A stretch of DNA of 64,000 bases from Neptunomonas japonica DSM 18939 (lineage in GTDB: Bacteria > Pseudomonadota > Gammaproteobacteria > Pseudomonadales > Balneatricaceae), in the NCBI RefSeq assembly GCF_000422765.1, contig NZ_AUGR01000023.1:1-64000 (forward strand), given 5' to 3'. The position numbers and the translations under genes are program-made. Shown in pieces: positions 28,095 through 37,154 of this stretch. The first letter of the stretch is position 1. Each line of letters begins with the position of its first letter. The notes beneath the pieces were generated by a model. That model was not told the origin of the DNA. It did not search any database and saw only the letters and a list, made by a program, of their open reading frames with translations.

Positions 28095-28828
28095 TGCAGT
28101 CTGAATTAGTATTCGGTTTTCATGCGGTAAAGACCACGCTCAAATATGATGCGTTTCGAGTTCAGCGTATCATGCTGCTTAAAGGGCGCGAAGATGAGCG
28201 TCTTAACCAACTACTTGAAGAAGCAGGAGATATCAGTGTCGAGCGTGTATCAAGACCTAAGCTCGATGAGTTAGCTCAGGGAGGTGTTCATCAAGGTGTT
28301 ATTGCTTTTTGTAAGCCTATGGAGTCCAAGACTGAGCGCTTTCTTTATCAATTGTTAGATAAGCTAGATGAGGCCCCCTTCCTGCTGGTACTTGATGGTG
28401 TAACTGACCCGCATAATTTGGGTGCTTGTTTACGCACAGCGGATGCTGCGGGTGTACATGCGGTCATCGCTCCTAAAGATAAATCGGCCCCGCTTAATGC
28501 GACTGTTTCAAAAGTAGCATGTGGTGCAGCTGAAGTAATGCCTTATGTTCAAGTGACTAACCTTGCTCGTACTTTACAGGAGCTGCAGCAAAGAGGTATT
28601 TGGATCACGGGCACGGCAGGTGAAGCTAAGCAGATGGTATATCAGGCAAACCTGACGGGGCCTATGGCACTTGTTATGGGCGCTGAAGGTAAGGGAATGC
28701 GCAGGCTGACGTGTGAAGGCTGTGATTTCTTAGTTAAAATCCCAATGGCAGGTGAAGTCAGTAGTTTGAATGTATCTGTGGCAACCGGCGTGTGTTTATT
28801 TGAGGCAGCAAGGCAGCGTCAGGTATAG
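28094..28828 (+). CDS. rlmB: 23S rRNA (guanosine-2'-O)-methyltransferase RlmB
   Basis: RlmB methylates G2251 of 23S rRNA. It is a SpoU/SPOUT enzyme with an N-terminal substrate-binding domain ([10 protein letters not shown]) and the knotted C-terminal SAM site: [29 protein letters not shown] and [17 protein letters not shown]. Length is 244 aa (E. coli 243). It is coupled to hemH. Confidence 0.95.
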   Translation: MQSELVFGFHAVKTTLKYDAFRVQRIMLLKGREDERLNQLLEEAGDISVERVSRPKLDELAQGGVHQGVIAFCKPMESKTERFLYQLLDKLDEAPFLLVLDGVTDPHNLGACLRTADAAGVHAVIAPKDKSAPLNATVSKVACGAAEVMPYVQVTNLARTLQELQQRGIWITGTAGEAKQMVYQANLTGPMALVMGAEGKGMRRLTCEGCDFLVKIPMAGEVSSLNVSVATGVCLFEAARQRQV

Positions 28829-28878
28829 TCGATAAACAACGTTACCGGCTCTGAACAGGCTAATTTGTTAAGGATGAC

Positions 28879-29529
28879 ATGATGAAACATATTTTAGTGT
28901 ATGGCGACTCTCTTTCTTGGGGAATTATTCCTAACAGCAGAAAGCGTTTGTCCTTTGATAGGCGCTGGCCTGGCGTGGTTGAAAATCAACTACAAGGTGA
29001 CGGAGTAACCGTTAGAATAACCGAAAACTGTCTTAATGGTCGCCGCACGGTATGGAGTGACCCTTTTAAAGCAGGCCGTGATGGCTCAGAAGGGTTAGCC
29101 CAGCTTATTGAAATAAGTTCTCCTTTATCACTGGTTGTGCTGCTGCTGGGAACAAATGATTTCCAAATTATGCATACCAATAATGCTTGGATGTCTGCGC
29201 AGGGTATGTCGAAGCTAATTAATATCATTCGTCAGGCGCCGTTAGAGCCCGGTATGCTTGTACCTGATATCTTAGTGGTAGCTCCGCCAAAAATGCTTGC
29301 CCCTAAAGGGCCTGTTGCTGCAAAGTTTGAAGGTGCTGAGCTTAAATGTGTTGGCCTAGCCGAGGCCTTAAAAACTGTTGCTGAAGAACAGCAGGTCTAT
29401 TTTTATGATTCTGCTGATGTAACAGATGCGAGTAGAGTGGATGGAATACATCTTGACGAGGACCAGCACCAGGTACTGGGAAAAGCATTGGCTGATGTAC
29501 TCGAGTGTATTCTTGAATTACAGGAGTGA
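28879..29529 (+). CDS. SGNH-family hydrolase (arylesterase/acyltransferase)
   Basis: This 216-residue GDSL/SGNH hydrolase has no signal peptide. The block I serine is Ser11 (YGDSLSWG), GTNDF is block III and DGIHLD provides the catalytic Asp/His. The layout, including WPGVVENQL, resembles the oligomeric arylesterase of Mycobacterium smegmatis rather than the periplasmic TesA. The natural ester is unknown. It is 9 nt from the next GNAT gene and probably co-transcribed with it. Confidence 0.87.
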   Translation: MMKHILVYGDSLSWGIIPNSRKRLSFDRRWPGVVENQLQGDGVTVRITENCLNGRRTVWSDPFKAGRDGSEGLAQLIEISSPLSLVVLLLGTNDFQIMHTNNAWMSAQGMSKLINIIRQAPLEPGMLVPDILVVAPPKMLAPKGPVAAKFEGAELKCVGLAEALKTVAEEQQVYFYDSADVTDASRVDGIHLDEDQHQVLGKALADVLECILELQE

Positions 29530-29538
29530 TAGGTTAAC

Positions 29539-29943
29539 GTGATTAACATAAGTATGGATGATGTAATTGGGTTAGATGAAGTACTAGAATTGTACTGTGA
29601 AAATCATTGGTCTTCTGCTGAAAAACCTGACTTGTTGATGCGTGCGTTACGTAAATCTGATGCTTTAGTGACGGCGCGCCTTGATGGTAAGTTAGTGGGG
29701 CTAGCTAATGCTATTTCAGATGGATATTTAGTTGTTTATTACCCTCATATGTTGGTTCATCCTACTTACCACGGTCGGGGAGTCGGCCGTAAATTAATGG
29801 AAGCGATGCAAACAAAGTATGCGGGCTTTCATCAGCAAATGTTAACGGCTGATGGTGATGCAGTCGGCTTTTATAAAAGCTTAGGTTTTGAAAAGGCGGG
29901 AATGGCAGAAGCAATGTGGATTTATGGTGGTAACGAGCATTGA
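29539..29943 (+). CDS. GNAT family N-acetyltransferase
   Basis: This 134-residue single-domain acetyltransferase has acetyl-CoA binding motif A as VHPTYHGRGVGRKLM (about 73-87) and motif B as GFYKSLGFEKAG. Substrate unknown. It starts with GTG. An imperfect hairpin at 29951-29977 lies between it and the convergent ackA. Confidence 0.85.
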   Translation: MINISMDDVIGLDEVLELYCENHWSSAEKPDLLMRALRKSDALVTARLDGKLVGLANAISDGYLVVYYPHMLVHPTYHGRGVGRKLMEAMQTKYAGFHQQMLTADGDAVGFYKSLGFEKAGMAEAMWIYGGNEH

Positions 29944-29950
29944 TAACGCC

Positions 29951-29977
29951 CCCCTGATTACTCCTTTAATCTAGGGG
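29951..29977. terminator. Possible bidirectional terminator between the GNAT gene and ackA
   Basis: An imperfect stem (cccct-gatt / aatctagggg, one bulge) separates two convergent genes. T-runs are short on both strands, so the call is weak. Confidence 0.35.
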
Positions 29978-30005
29978 ACTGATTTTGAGCTACTGTTTTA
30001 TTCGT

Positions 30006-31193
30006 CTAGCTACCGATCACTTCTGTTGTGTGTATAGCAATCATAGCTTCTTCATTTGTCGGTATAACTCTAACAACAACGTTACTGGACTCTTCGCTAA
30101 CCGTAGCTAGGTTGCCTGTATTGGCTTTATCATTTAGCTTAATGCCTAACCATTGGCTGCGATCTAAAATCCGTTTGCGCAAATCCGCATCGTTTTCACC
30201 CACGCCACCGGTAAAGACGATTTGATCTAGCCCTTCCAACGCTGCTGAAAGACGCCCTAGTTCTAATGCGATACGATAAGCCAGCATATCAATAGCTTCT
30301 TCTGCTTCAGGTGTATGAGCATTATGTAGGGCTAGCATGTCTGAAGAGACACCAGAGACGCCTAACCAGCCGCTTTCCTGATAGATCATCTTTTCGAGTG
30401 CATCTGTGTCCATGTGATGATGGCGTTGCAAATACAGTAGAACACCTGGATCAAGATTTCCGCACCGGCTACCCATAGGTAACCCATCAACAGCAGTAAA
30501 GCCCATAGTTGAGGCGATGCTCTTTCCCTGCTTGACTGCGCACATACTGGCACCAGCGCCTAGGTGACAGATAATGGTTTTGGCTACTCTTGCCTCTTCA
30601 GAAAGGCTACTCAAATTCTTCTGAATATATTCATAAGACAAGCCATGAAAACCGTATCGTTGTATGCCTTCCTGTGTGAATTTACGAGGAATCGCATAAT
30701 GACGCTCAACGGCAGGCTGACCTACGTGAAACATGGTATCGAAACAGGCTACTTGTGGCAGTTCTGGAGCCAGAGTGTGGCAAGCTTCGATCAGTAATAA
30801 GTTATAAGGTTGGTGTAGGGGTGCGAGTGGAATAAAAGCTTTTAACTGATTTACTTTATGCTTATCAATTAATACAGGGGCGCTGTAGTGCTCGCCACCA
30901 TGTACAACACGGTGCCCAAAAGCAGTGAGCTTTAAATGGGGGACCTGTTGTGCAAGCCAATCTAATACGGTACTGAGTGATGCCTGATGCCGTTGGGCTT
31001 TCTCTATATTACTAAAATCAACTTTTGGAGGTGTAATTTTATTACCAGCGCCATCCGTTAATGTAATGCGAGGTTCACCCATAATATTACCCAGTTTAAA
31101 CTGATAAATAGGGGTGACCTGACGCTCTCCTGATTTGAAGAGGGAGCACTTGAGACTAGAGGAGCCGCCGTTAATAGTCAGAATTGTTTGCAT
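30006..31193 (-). CDS. ackA: Acetate kinase
   Basis: AckA converts acetyl phosphate and ADP to acetate and ATP. The N-terminal INGGSSSLK, FGHRVVHGGE, CHLGAGASM and the C-terminal FTGGVGEND are hallmarks of the ASKHA kinase fold. Length is 395 aa (E. coli 400). It lies 9 nt downstream of a short phosphotransacetylase on the same strand, and the two should form one pathway. Propionate or butyrate kinase activity cannot be excluded, but the sequence is closer to acetate kinase. Confidence 0.93.
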   Translation of the reverse strand: MQTILTINGGSSSLKCSLFKSGERQVTPIYQFKLGNIMGEPRITLTDGAGNKITPPKVDFSNIEKAQRHQASLSTVLDWLAQQVPHLKLTAFGHRVVHGGEHYSAPVLIDKHKVNQLKAFIPLAPLHQPYNLLLIEACHTLAPELPQVACFDTMFHVGQPAVERHYAIPRKFTQEGIQRYGFHGLSYEYIQKNLSSLSEEARVAKTIICHLGAGASMCAVKQGKSIASTMGFTAVDGLPMGSRCGNLDPGVLLYLQRHHHMDTDALEKMIYQESGWLGVSGVSSDMLALHNAHTPEAEEAIDMLAYRIALELGRLSAALEGLDQIVFTGGVGENDADLRKRILDRSQWLGIKLNDKANTGNLATVSEESSNVVVRVIPTNEEAMIAIHTTEVIGS

Positions 31194-31202
31194 ATTATAT
31201 TC

Positions 31203-32138
31203 TTACGATACCGGATGATGAACCATGTGTGATGCCAATGCACAGGAAGCCATACGACCTAAAGGAGTTTCTGCACGGCTAGTCAAAATAATGGGTACTT
31301 TAGCGCCCAAGGCGATACCTGCTGACTTTGCATCAGCCAGATAGATTAATTGTTTAGCAATCATATTGGCAGATTCTAGGTCAGGAGCAAGGAGAATATC
31401 AGCATCACCTGAAACAGATGAGGTGATGTGCTTATCGATAGCTGCTTGTAAGGAAATTGCATTATCAAACGCCAATGGCCCATCTAATAGAGCGTTGGTG
31501 ATTTGTCCACGGTCAGCCATTTTACAAAGGCATGCTGCATCGATAGTGCTTGGCATGTAGGCTTTAACTTTTTCTACCGCTGCCAACAGGGCTACTTTAG
31601 GTTCTGTTATTCCCAGAGCGCGACAAAAATCGACAGAGTTTTGCACAATATCGCGTTTGGTCATTAGGTTAGGTACGACATTAATAGCCGCATCAGTAAT
31701 GACTAAGGGCTTATGATAATTGGGAATATCAAAGACAAAAACATGGCTAAGGCGACGTTCAGTACGAATCCCCTTAGTTTTGTGAATAACAGCGCTGATA
31801 AGTTCTGAGCTACCTAAGTCACCTTTCATAATAGCTTCGACGTTAGCTTGTCTTGCAAGCTCGCATGCCTTTTCTGCAGCGGCGTGACTGTGCTCTACAT
31901 CGATAATTTCATAATCAGCAATGTTCAAATTATCTTTTTCTGCGGCAGCTAAAATCTTACTTTTAGGACCGATCAAAACTGGAACAATTAAGTTGTGCTC
32001 AGCAGCTTCAATAGCCCCCATCAAACCATTGTGGTCTACAGGGTGGACAACAGCGGTGCGAATGGGGCGAGCTTTAACGGCCTCTTCAATAAAAAACTCA
32101 AGCTGATTATGTACAGGAGGCTTTTCTTTAAGGATCAT
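31203..32138 (-). CDS. Short phosphate acetyl/butyryltransferase (PTA_PTB domain)
   Basis: This 311-residue single-domain phosphotransacylase interconverts acyl-CoA and acyl phosphate. Motifs include the N-terminal VVHPVDHNGLMGAIEAA, AIMKGDLGSSELI and the closing KVPIILTSRAETPLGRMAS. It lacks the long regulatory N-terminus of E. coli Pta and resembles the C-terminal half of bifunctional enoyl-CoA hydratase/Pta proteins. The frame opens at TTG 32159; ATG 32138 with AGGT upstream is preferred. Pairing with ackA suggests acetyl-CoA as substrate, though butyryl-CoA is possible. Confidence 0.87.
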   Translation of the reverse strand: MILKEKPPVHNQLEFFIEEAVKARPIRTAVVHPVDHNGLMGAIEAAEHNLIVPVLIGPKSKILAAAEKDNLNIADYEIIDVEHSHAAAEKACELARQANVEAIMKGDLGSSELISAVIHKTKGIRTERRLSHVFVFDIPNYHKPLVITDAAINVVPNLMTKRDIVQNSVDFCRALGITEPKVALLAAVEKVKAYMPSTIDAACLCKMADRGQITNALLDGPLAFDNAISLQAAIDKHITSSVSGDADILLAPDLESANMIAKQLIYLADAKSAGIALGAKVPIILTSRAETPLGRMASCALASHMVHHPVS

Positions 32139-32272
32139 GATCAATTTACCTAAACTCAAGGATTATCCAGTGCTATAAATTCTGGAATGTATTTGTAGTG
32201 TAGTACAATGTCACGAATATGACGCGGTGCAACAAATATTTTGGTGACCTATATCATAAAGTCTAATGATTA

Positions 32273-33193
32273 TTATGGTGATGTGAGTTCTGGGTGTTTT
32301 GAGAAAGCTTCTAAGTCCATTTTTCCTTGATCTAAAAGAGCGCTGGTTAGTTCGTTTTCTAAAGGCGTTTTAAGATTCCAGACATGCCAATAAAGTGGCA
32401 CAGATAAATAATATCTTGGATTAATATCAATAAGTTGGCCTGATTTCATATAAGGAATAGCTTGTTGGTCAGGTATCATGCCTGCTGCAAACCCTCGAAT
32501 AATCATATCGATAAAAGCGCTATATGAAGGCACTCGATGCGTAGGGTAGTCACCAGGTGATAGATCAAAAAAGCGATTTAAATAACGATGTTGCAGTGCA
32601 TCTTTATGATTATATTCGACAATAGGAGCGTGTATTAAGCTGCTTCTATTGCAGCCATTGGGTAAGTAGCGTTTGATATATTCAGGTGAGGCGAGGCAAC
32701 GATACACCGCAACGCCTAAAGGGATACAGTGACAACCTTGTAAGGGCGATGAGCTAGAGGTAATACATCCCATTACTTCTCCGCTACGCAGCAGTTGTTG
32801 GGTTTGATCTTGGTCGTCAACTTTAAGGTCAAATAGAACATTATGTTGTTTTAAAATAGAGTCAACAGCGGGTAAAAACCAAGTGGCTAGGCTATCAGCA
32901 TTAACAGCAATTGCTAATCTAATGTGCCCTGACTGTAATACTGGATTAAGCTCTGACATCACTTCATTTTGTAGCATTTCTATTTGGCGATAGTGCTTTA
33001 GCAATGCTTGCCCAGCTTGTGTAGGGCAGATGGGGTGCGAGCGAATGAGTAATGTTTGCCCAACCATTTCTTCTAATTGTTTGATACGTTGCGAAACAGC
33101 TGACTGTGTAATATGAAGACGTAATGCTGCTCTATCGAAGTTTTGCTCTTCAATAACAGTAGAAAGCGCTTTAAGCTGTTTATAATCAATCAT
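32273..33193 (-). CDS. argP: LysR-family regulator ArgP
   Basis: ArgP activates argO and other genes in response to arginine and lysine. The N-terminal helix-turn-helix reads FDRAALRLHITQSAVSQRIKQLEE (about 19-42), very like E. coli ArgP. LAVNADSLATWFLPA in the effector domain is a family hallmark. Length is 306 aa. It is divergent from its expected target gene argO, 91 bp away. Confidence 0.92.
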   Translation of the reverse strand: MIDYKQLKALSTVIEEQNFDRAALRLHITQSAVSQRIKQLEEMVGQTLLIRSHPICPTQAGQALLKHYRQIEMLQNEVMSELNPVLQSGHIRLAIAVNADSLATWFLPAVDSILKQHNVLFDLKVDDQDQTQQLLRSGEVMGCITSSSSPLQGCHCIPLGVAVYRCLASPEYIKRYLPNGCNRSSLIHAPIVEYNHKDALQHRYLNRFFDLSPGDYPTHRVPSYSAFIDMIIRGFAAGMIPDQQAIPYMKSGQLIDINPRYYLSVPLYWHVWNLKTPLENELTSALLDQGKMDLEAFSKHPELTSP

Positions 33194-33284
33194 AAGAATT
33201 TCTAATTAAATATTAAAATCATTAGTTTTTATTAATTCTATTCCTCATGCACCATATCTACCAGTCTTAACTCAGGGAAAAAAC

Positions 33285-33893
33285 ATGATTTTTTTCATAG
33301 CTAAAGGTTATATGGCAGCAGCTGCATTAATCATCGCGTTAGGAGCACAGAATGCTTTTGTGTTAGCTCAAGGCGTAAAGCGCCAGCATCACTGGCCTGT
33401 AGCAGCTACTTGCTTTCTTGTTGATGCGATCTTAATTAGTCTAGGAATGGTGGGTGCTGGTGTTGTCATTCAGCACTGGCCCAATGCTCTTACCGTAATA
33501 CAGATAGGAGGTTTTATTTTCTTGTTTGGCTATGGGTTTTTCGCTTTTAGAGCATTTTTGTCGCCAGTAGCGTTAACTGCAAGCCAAGCAAAAGGGGACT
33601 TGAAATCGGCGCTGATAACAACATTGGCCGTTAGTTGTTTAAACCCACATGTATATTTGGATACAGTCGTTCTACTAGGCAGCTTGGGTAATCAATTTGT
33701 CGGGAGTGAAAAGTACAGCTTTTGGATAGGAGCGATATTAGCTTCGTTCTCGTGGTTTGTTTTGTTAACACTATTAGCAAAAGGATTATCTCCTTGGTTA
33801 GGAAAGCCTTCGATATGGCGTTGGGTAGAAGCGTTGGTGGGGCTAATGATGTGGACGATTGCTGCTTGGTTATTCAGTGAGTTGCTGGGCTGA
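33285..33893 (+). CDS. argO: LysE/ArgO-type amino acid exporter
   Basis: ArgO exports arginine (and in relatives lysine). This 202-residue protein has about six membrane segments. The conserved N-terminal GAQNAFVLAQGVKRQH and the loop SCLNPHVYLDTVVLLGS are family signatures. It is divergent from argP, so expression probably rises with intracellular arginine. A likely ribosome site (CAGGGA) lies before ATG. Confidence 0.92.
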   Translation: MIFFIAKGYMAAAALIIALGAQNAFVLAQGVKRQHHWPVAATCFLVDAILISLGMVGAGVVIQHWPNALTVIQIGGFIFLFGYGFFAFRAFLSPVALTASQAKGDLKSALITTLAVSCLNPHVYLDTVVLLGSLGNQFVGSEKYSFWIGAILASFSWFVLLTLLAKGLSPWLGKPSIWRWVEALVGLMMWTIAAWLFSELLG

Positions 33894-33930
33894 TATTAGA
33901 GTGACGTGTGATGGGTTGTATAAGTGGGCA

Positions 33931-33960
33931 TAAATAAAAAAAGCCCACGTATGTGGGCCT
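33931..33960 (-). terminator. Terminator of the repeat lipoprotein gene
   Basis: Stem gcccac / gtgggc with loop gtat. On the minus strand it is followed by a run of T (the plus strand shows aaataaaaaaa). It lies 22 nt beyond the stop of the lipoprotein gene. An alternative plus-strand pairing of gtgggc at 33924-33929 could also serve argO. Confidence 0.75.
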
Positions 33961-33981
33961 TAAAAGGGAAGTTAAACGTGC

Positions 33982-35064
33982 TTAGATAGCAACGCCTAAT
34001 GATTTCAATGTGTTGATTGTTAGCTGGCCAGAAGCCATGCCTTTAGCTTTTTGGTAAGAATTAACAGCAGCCATTGTACCGCGGCCTAATACACCATCGA
34101 TACTACCTGGGTTATAACCTTTAGCTTTTAGAGCACGCTGAAGATCACGGATTAGGCTAGGCTGAGTGTTTGTTTCGCAAAGAATAGAGCGCCACTCTAG
34201 GTATGCATCACTAACTTTTGCACGTTTCTCAACTGTTTTGTACTCAGCAGGAATAGCGATAGCAGTTTGCTGTGCTGCTTTAGTTAGTTTACGAACCTTA
34301 ATAGTTTTGTATACAGCAGGAACAACGATCTTGCGAGTTGCGGCAGGCTGGTCAACTACACGACGAGAAATTGTCTGGCTTTTACCAGGTACAGCAACTG
34401 TTTTAACAGATTCAGGTGCAATCATGACTGTTTTTGTAACAGTTTTGTATACAGCTGGTACTTCAACTAAACACATGATTTCGCCAGTCCCAGCATCAAC
34501 TTTCTGGATTGGGCCTGTGCCTTTCTTCCATTCAGTGTGCGCAGGGCGTACTAGAATTTTTTCTGTTACTGTTTTGTATTTTGCAGGTACACGAACAAGC
34601 TGTTCAGATGCTTCAGCAACTTCAATTGTTTCTGTTACATTTCTGTAAGTAGCTGGGACAACTTCAAGACGTTCGTAAGCATCTTTTACTAAAACACGCT
34701 GCTCAACATAACCGTATTTAGGCGCTGTTGTTTCAATACGCTGGCCTGCTGCACGAACCTGAACAGTTTCTGATGCCATAGTGTACTTAGCAGGAATAAC
34801 AACGCGTGCATAACACTCGCCCGCTTTAGGGTTTGGTGGTAGCAAGCTAGTTGTTTGGCTTTCACGAGTGAGGCGTGCAATTTCAGATTCTAGCTGAGAA
34901 GTATCGCCTTGTGCGTTTCTGACAGAAGCTAGTTCTTGTTGAAGAGATTTGTACTCAGAAGAATCTTTAATATCCATCTGAGCAGAGTTGTTAGTAGCTG
35001 AGCAGCCTGATAGTACTGCAATAGCTAGAGCTGAAACGGTGAAAGTAAAAATTTGCTTTTTCAT
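33982..35064 (-). CDS. Repeat-rich lipoprotein with C-terminal peptidoglycan-binding domain
   Basis: This 360-residue protein has a lipoprotein signal with lipobox LSGC (lipidated Cys21). A short helical, possibly coiled-coil region (about 35-70) follows. The middle (88-295) is a tandem repeat: a proline-alanine unit (PAKY, PATY, PAVYKT, PAEYKT) begins near residues 91, 115, 137, 160, 203, 226, 249 and 272, a period of 22-24 residues with one insert of about 20 after the fourth unit. Each unit looks like two short beta strands (VTETIEV, VTKTVMI). Residues 303-356 form a PG_binding_1 domain (DLQRALKAKGYNPGSIDGVLGRGT). It should tether the outer membrane to the cell wall or act at the envelope. 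I recognise no named family. Confidence 0.82.
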   Translation of the reverse strand: MKKQIFTFTVSALAIAVLSGCSATNNSAQMDIKDSSEYKSLQQELASVRNAQGDTSQLESEIARLTRESQTTSLLPPNPKAGECYARVVIPAKYTMASETVQVRAAGQRIETTAPKYGYVEQRVLVKDAYERLEVVPATYRNVTETIEVAEASEQLVRVPAKYKTVTEKILVRPAHTEWKKGTGPIQKVDAGTGEIMCLVEVPAVYKTVTKTVMIAPESVKTVAVPGKSQTISRRVVDQPAATRKIVVPAVYKTIKVRKLTKAAQQTAIAIPAEYKTVEKRAKVSDAYLEWRSILCETNTQPSLIRDLQRALKAKGYNPGSIDGVLGRGTMAAVNSYQKAKGMASGQLTINTLKSLGVAI

Positions 35065-35128
35065 GACAGACTTCCCTGCGCATTAATATTTTTGGGGTAG
35101 GAGAAGTCTATACATATTTTAATGAAGG

Positions 35129-35154
35129 AAATATGAATGGAATTGTTCATATTT
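35129..35154. repeat. Inverted repeat upstream of the repeat lipoprotein gene
   Basis: Perfect 9-bp arms (aaatatgaa / ttcatattt) with an 8-nt spacer, 65 nt before the lipoprotein start and 26 nt after the hinT stop (both on the minus strand). It could be an operator or an AU-rich hairpin. Confidence 0.4.
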
Positions 35155-35179
35155 TGTTCATTTTTTCCTTTAAAAACAT

Positions 35180-35545
35180 TTAAATAGGTTGTTTTAGGGC
35201 TGCTTGATAAGGAGGCCAACCTAGGGCTTTTCCAGCGAGAACATGTAGGTGAATATGATAAACAGTTTGTCCGCCATGGCTATTACAGTTAAAGACAGTT
35301 CGGTATCCGTCTTCTGCAACACCTTGATCTTTAGCGATTTTACTTGCGCTCATCAACATGTGCCCGACCAGCTCACGATCACCTTCTTCGATGTCATTTA
35401 GGGTGCTGATATGCTTTTTAGGAATGACTAAAAAATGCACTGGAGCTTGTGGGTTAATATCATTAAAGGCAATAACGTGTTCGTCTTCATAAATAATTTG
35501 CGCAGGAATTTCTTTATTAGTTATTTTACAAAAAAGGCAATCCAT
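35180..35545 (-). CDS. hinT: HIT-family purine nucleoside phosphoramidase (HinT)
   Basis: This 121-residue cytosolic hydrolase cleaves AMP-lysine-type phosphoramidates. The histidine triad HIHLHVL is at about 97-103, with FNCNSHGGQTVYH before it and the N-terminal CLFCKI that starts most bacterial HinT proteins. Length matches E. coli HinT (119 aa). It has its own promoter region and stands between spoVR and the repeat lipoprotein on the same strand. Confidence 0.93.
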   Translation of the reverse strand: MDCLFCKITNKEIPAQIIYEDEHVIAFNDINPQAPVHFLVIPKKHISTLNDIEEGDRELVGHMLMSASKIAKDQGVAEDGYRTVFNCNSHGGQTVYHIHLHVLAGKALGWPPYQAALKQPI

Positions 35546-35574
35546 TATTTATTCTCTGTTTTTACGTTAATGTA

Positions 35575-35595
35575 AGCGGTAGCAGTAGTACCGCT
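35575..35595 (-). terminator. Possible weak terminator after spoVR
   Basis: Perfect 7-bp arms (agcggta / taccgct) with a 7-nt loop, 45 nt downstream of the spoVR stop and upstream of hinT. There is no T-run, so termination is uncertain. Confidence 0.3.
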
Positions 35596-35639
35596 ACCGT
35601 GTTTGGAAGTACATCAGAGGTTGAGTATAGCTAGGTGGG

Positions 35640-37154
35640 TTAGTAGAGCTCAAGCTTCTCTTTTGGTGGACAATGAAAACTGGCTGCCGTTGCTTTTTCG
35701 GGCGTGACCGATTCTAGGTGAACATCGAACCCCCATAGCGTATGGATATGCTTTAGTACCTCCTCAGTATCTTCTCCGAGTGGTTGTTTATTATGCATGA
35801 AGTGCCGCAATGTGAGTGAGCGGTTACCACGTACATCAACGTCATATATTTGAATGTTAGGTTCTCTATTTCCTAAGTTGTATTGCGCTGCAAGTTCTTC
35901 ACGGATTTTTCGATAACCCGTTTCATTATGAATAGCAGAGACTTTTAGTACGGGTTGCTCTGAATCATCAACAATGGAAAAAAGTTTTAGCTCCCTGATA
36001 AGGTGTGGCGATAAAAATTGTTGTATGAAGCTTTCATCTTTAAAATTTCGCATGGCATGGTCGAGTGTTTCTTGCCAGTTGCTACCGGCAATGTCTGGAA
36101 ACCATTCATAGTCTTCAGGTGTTGGTTTTTCGCAAATTCGCCTTATATCCTGCATCATATTATAACCAAGCGTATAAGGGTTTATACCGGAGAAGTGCGG
36201 GTTATCAAATGAGGGTTGATAGACCACACTACTATGAGAGTGAAGGAACTCCATCATAAAGCCATCATTTACCAAGCCTTCATCATATAGCTGGTGTAGC
36301 AGTGTGTGATGCCAAAAACAGGCCCAGCCTTCATTCATAACTTGGGTTTGTTTTTGTGGATAAAAGTATTGTGCGATTTTGCGTACAATGCGCACAATCT
36401 CTCGTTGCCAGGGTTCGAGTAAAGGTGCATTTTTTTCGATGAAGTAGAGAATGTTTTCTTCTGGCTCAGATGGATAACGTGCTTGTTGAGTGGCTGTGTC
36501 ATCTTCATCTTTTTTAGGAATGGTATTCCACAACTGATTTATATGGCGTTGGTTATATTCTTCACGAGCGTTGACGCGCTCTTTTTCTTCTTCAGCTGTT
36601 AATGGTTTTGGGCGCAGGTAACGATTAACGCCATAATTCATTAAGGCATGGCTGGCATCAAGGAGTGATTCTACTTCATCAATGCCATGACGCTCCTCGC
36701 ATTGTGCTATATAACGCTTGGCGAATACTAGGTAGTCCACAATGGCAGAGGCGTCTGTCCAAGTTTGGAATAAATAGTTACCTTTAAAGAAAGAGTTATG
36801 TCCGTAACAGGCGTGCGCAATAACGAGCGCCTGCATGGTCATGGTGTTCTCTTCCATCAAATAAGCGATGCAGGGGTTGGAGTTGATGACGATTTCGTAT
36901 GCTAGCCCCATCTGGCCACGTTTATAGCGTTGTTCTGTTTCCACAAATTGTTTACCGTATGACCAATGATGGTAATTAAGGGGCATCCCAACAGATGCAT
37001 AGGCGTCCATCATCTGCTCAGATGTAATCACTTCAATTTGGTTTGGGTAGGTATCTAAGCCGAAGTCCGCTGCAATGCGGCCAATCTCTCGATCGTAGGC
37101 TTCAATAAGCTCAAAGGTCCATTCTGCACCGGTTGAAATAGGCGGTTTTTTCAT
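35640..37154 (-). CDS. spoVR: SpoVR family protein (YcgB-like)
   Basis: This 504-residue cytoplasmic protein matches SpoVR/YcgB. The name comes from Bacillus spore cortex formation, but homologues are common in non-sporulating Gram-negatives. Recognisable blocks are [50 protein letters not shown] and [15 protein letters not shown]. The HxxH-like and Glu/His-rich stretches suggest a metal site, but the activity is unknown. It is translationally coupled to yeaH (ATGA overlap) and completes the prkA-yeaH-spoVR operon. Confidence 0.93.
   Translation of the reverse strand: MKKPPISTGAEWTFELIEAYDREIGRIAADFGLDTYPNQIEVITSEQMMDAYASVGMPLNYHHWSYGKQFVETEQRYKRGQMGLAYEIVINSNPCIAYLMEENTMTMQALVIAHACYGHNSFFKGNYLFQTWTDASAIVDYLVFAKRYIAQCEERHGIDEVESLLDASHALMNYGVNRYLRPKPLTAEEEKERVNAREEYNQRHINQLWNTIPKKDEDDTATQQARYPSEPEENILYFIEKNAPLLEPWQREIVRIVRKIAQYFYPQKQTQVMNEGWACFWHHTLLHQLYDEGLVNDGFMMEFLHSHSSVVYQPSFDNPHFSGINPYTLGYNMMQDIRRICEKPTPEDYEWFPDIAGSNWQETLDHAMRNFKDESFIQQFLSPHLIRELKLFSIVDDSEQPVLKVSAIHNETGYRKIREELAAQYNLGNREPNIQIYDVDVRGNRSLTLRHFMHNKQPLGEDTEEVLKHIHTLWGFDVHLESVTPEKATAASFHCPPKEKLELY

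Noticed and set aside
34166-34648. 160-codon plus-strand open frame
   Set aside because: It lies wholly opposite the repeat lipoprotein gene; the open frame results from the repeated codons of that gene. No plausible start context or family.
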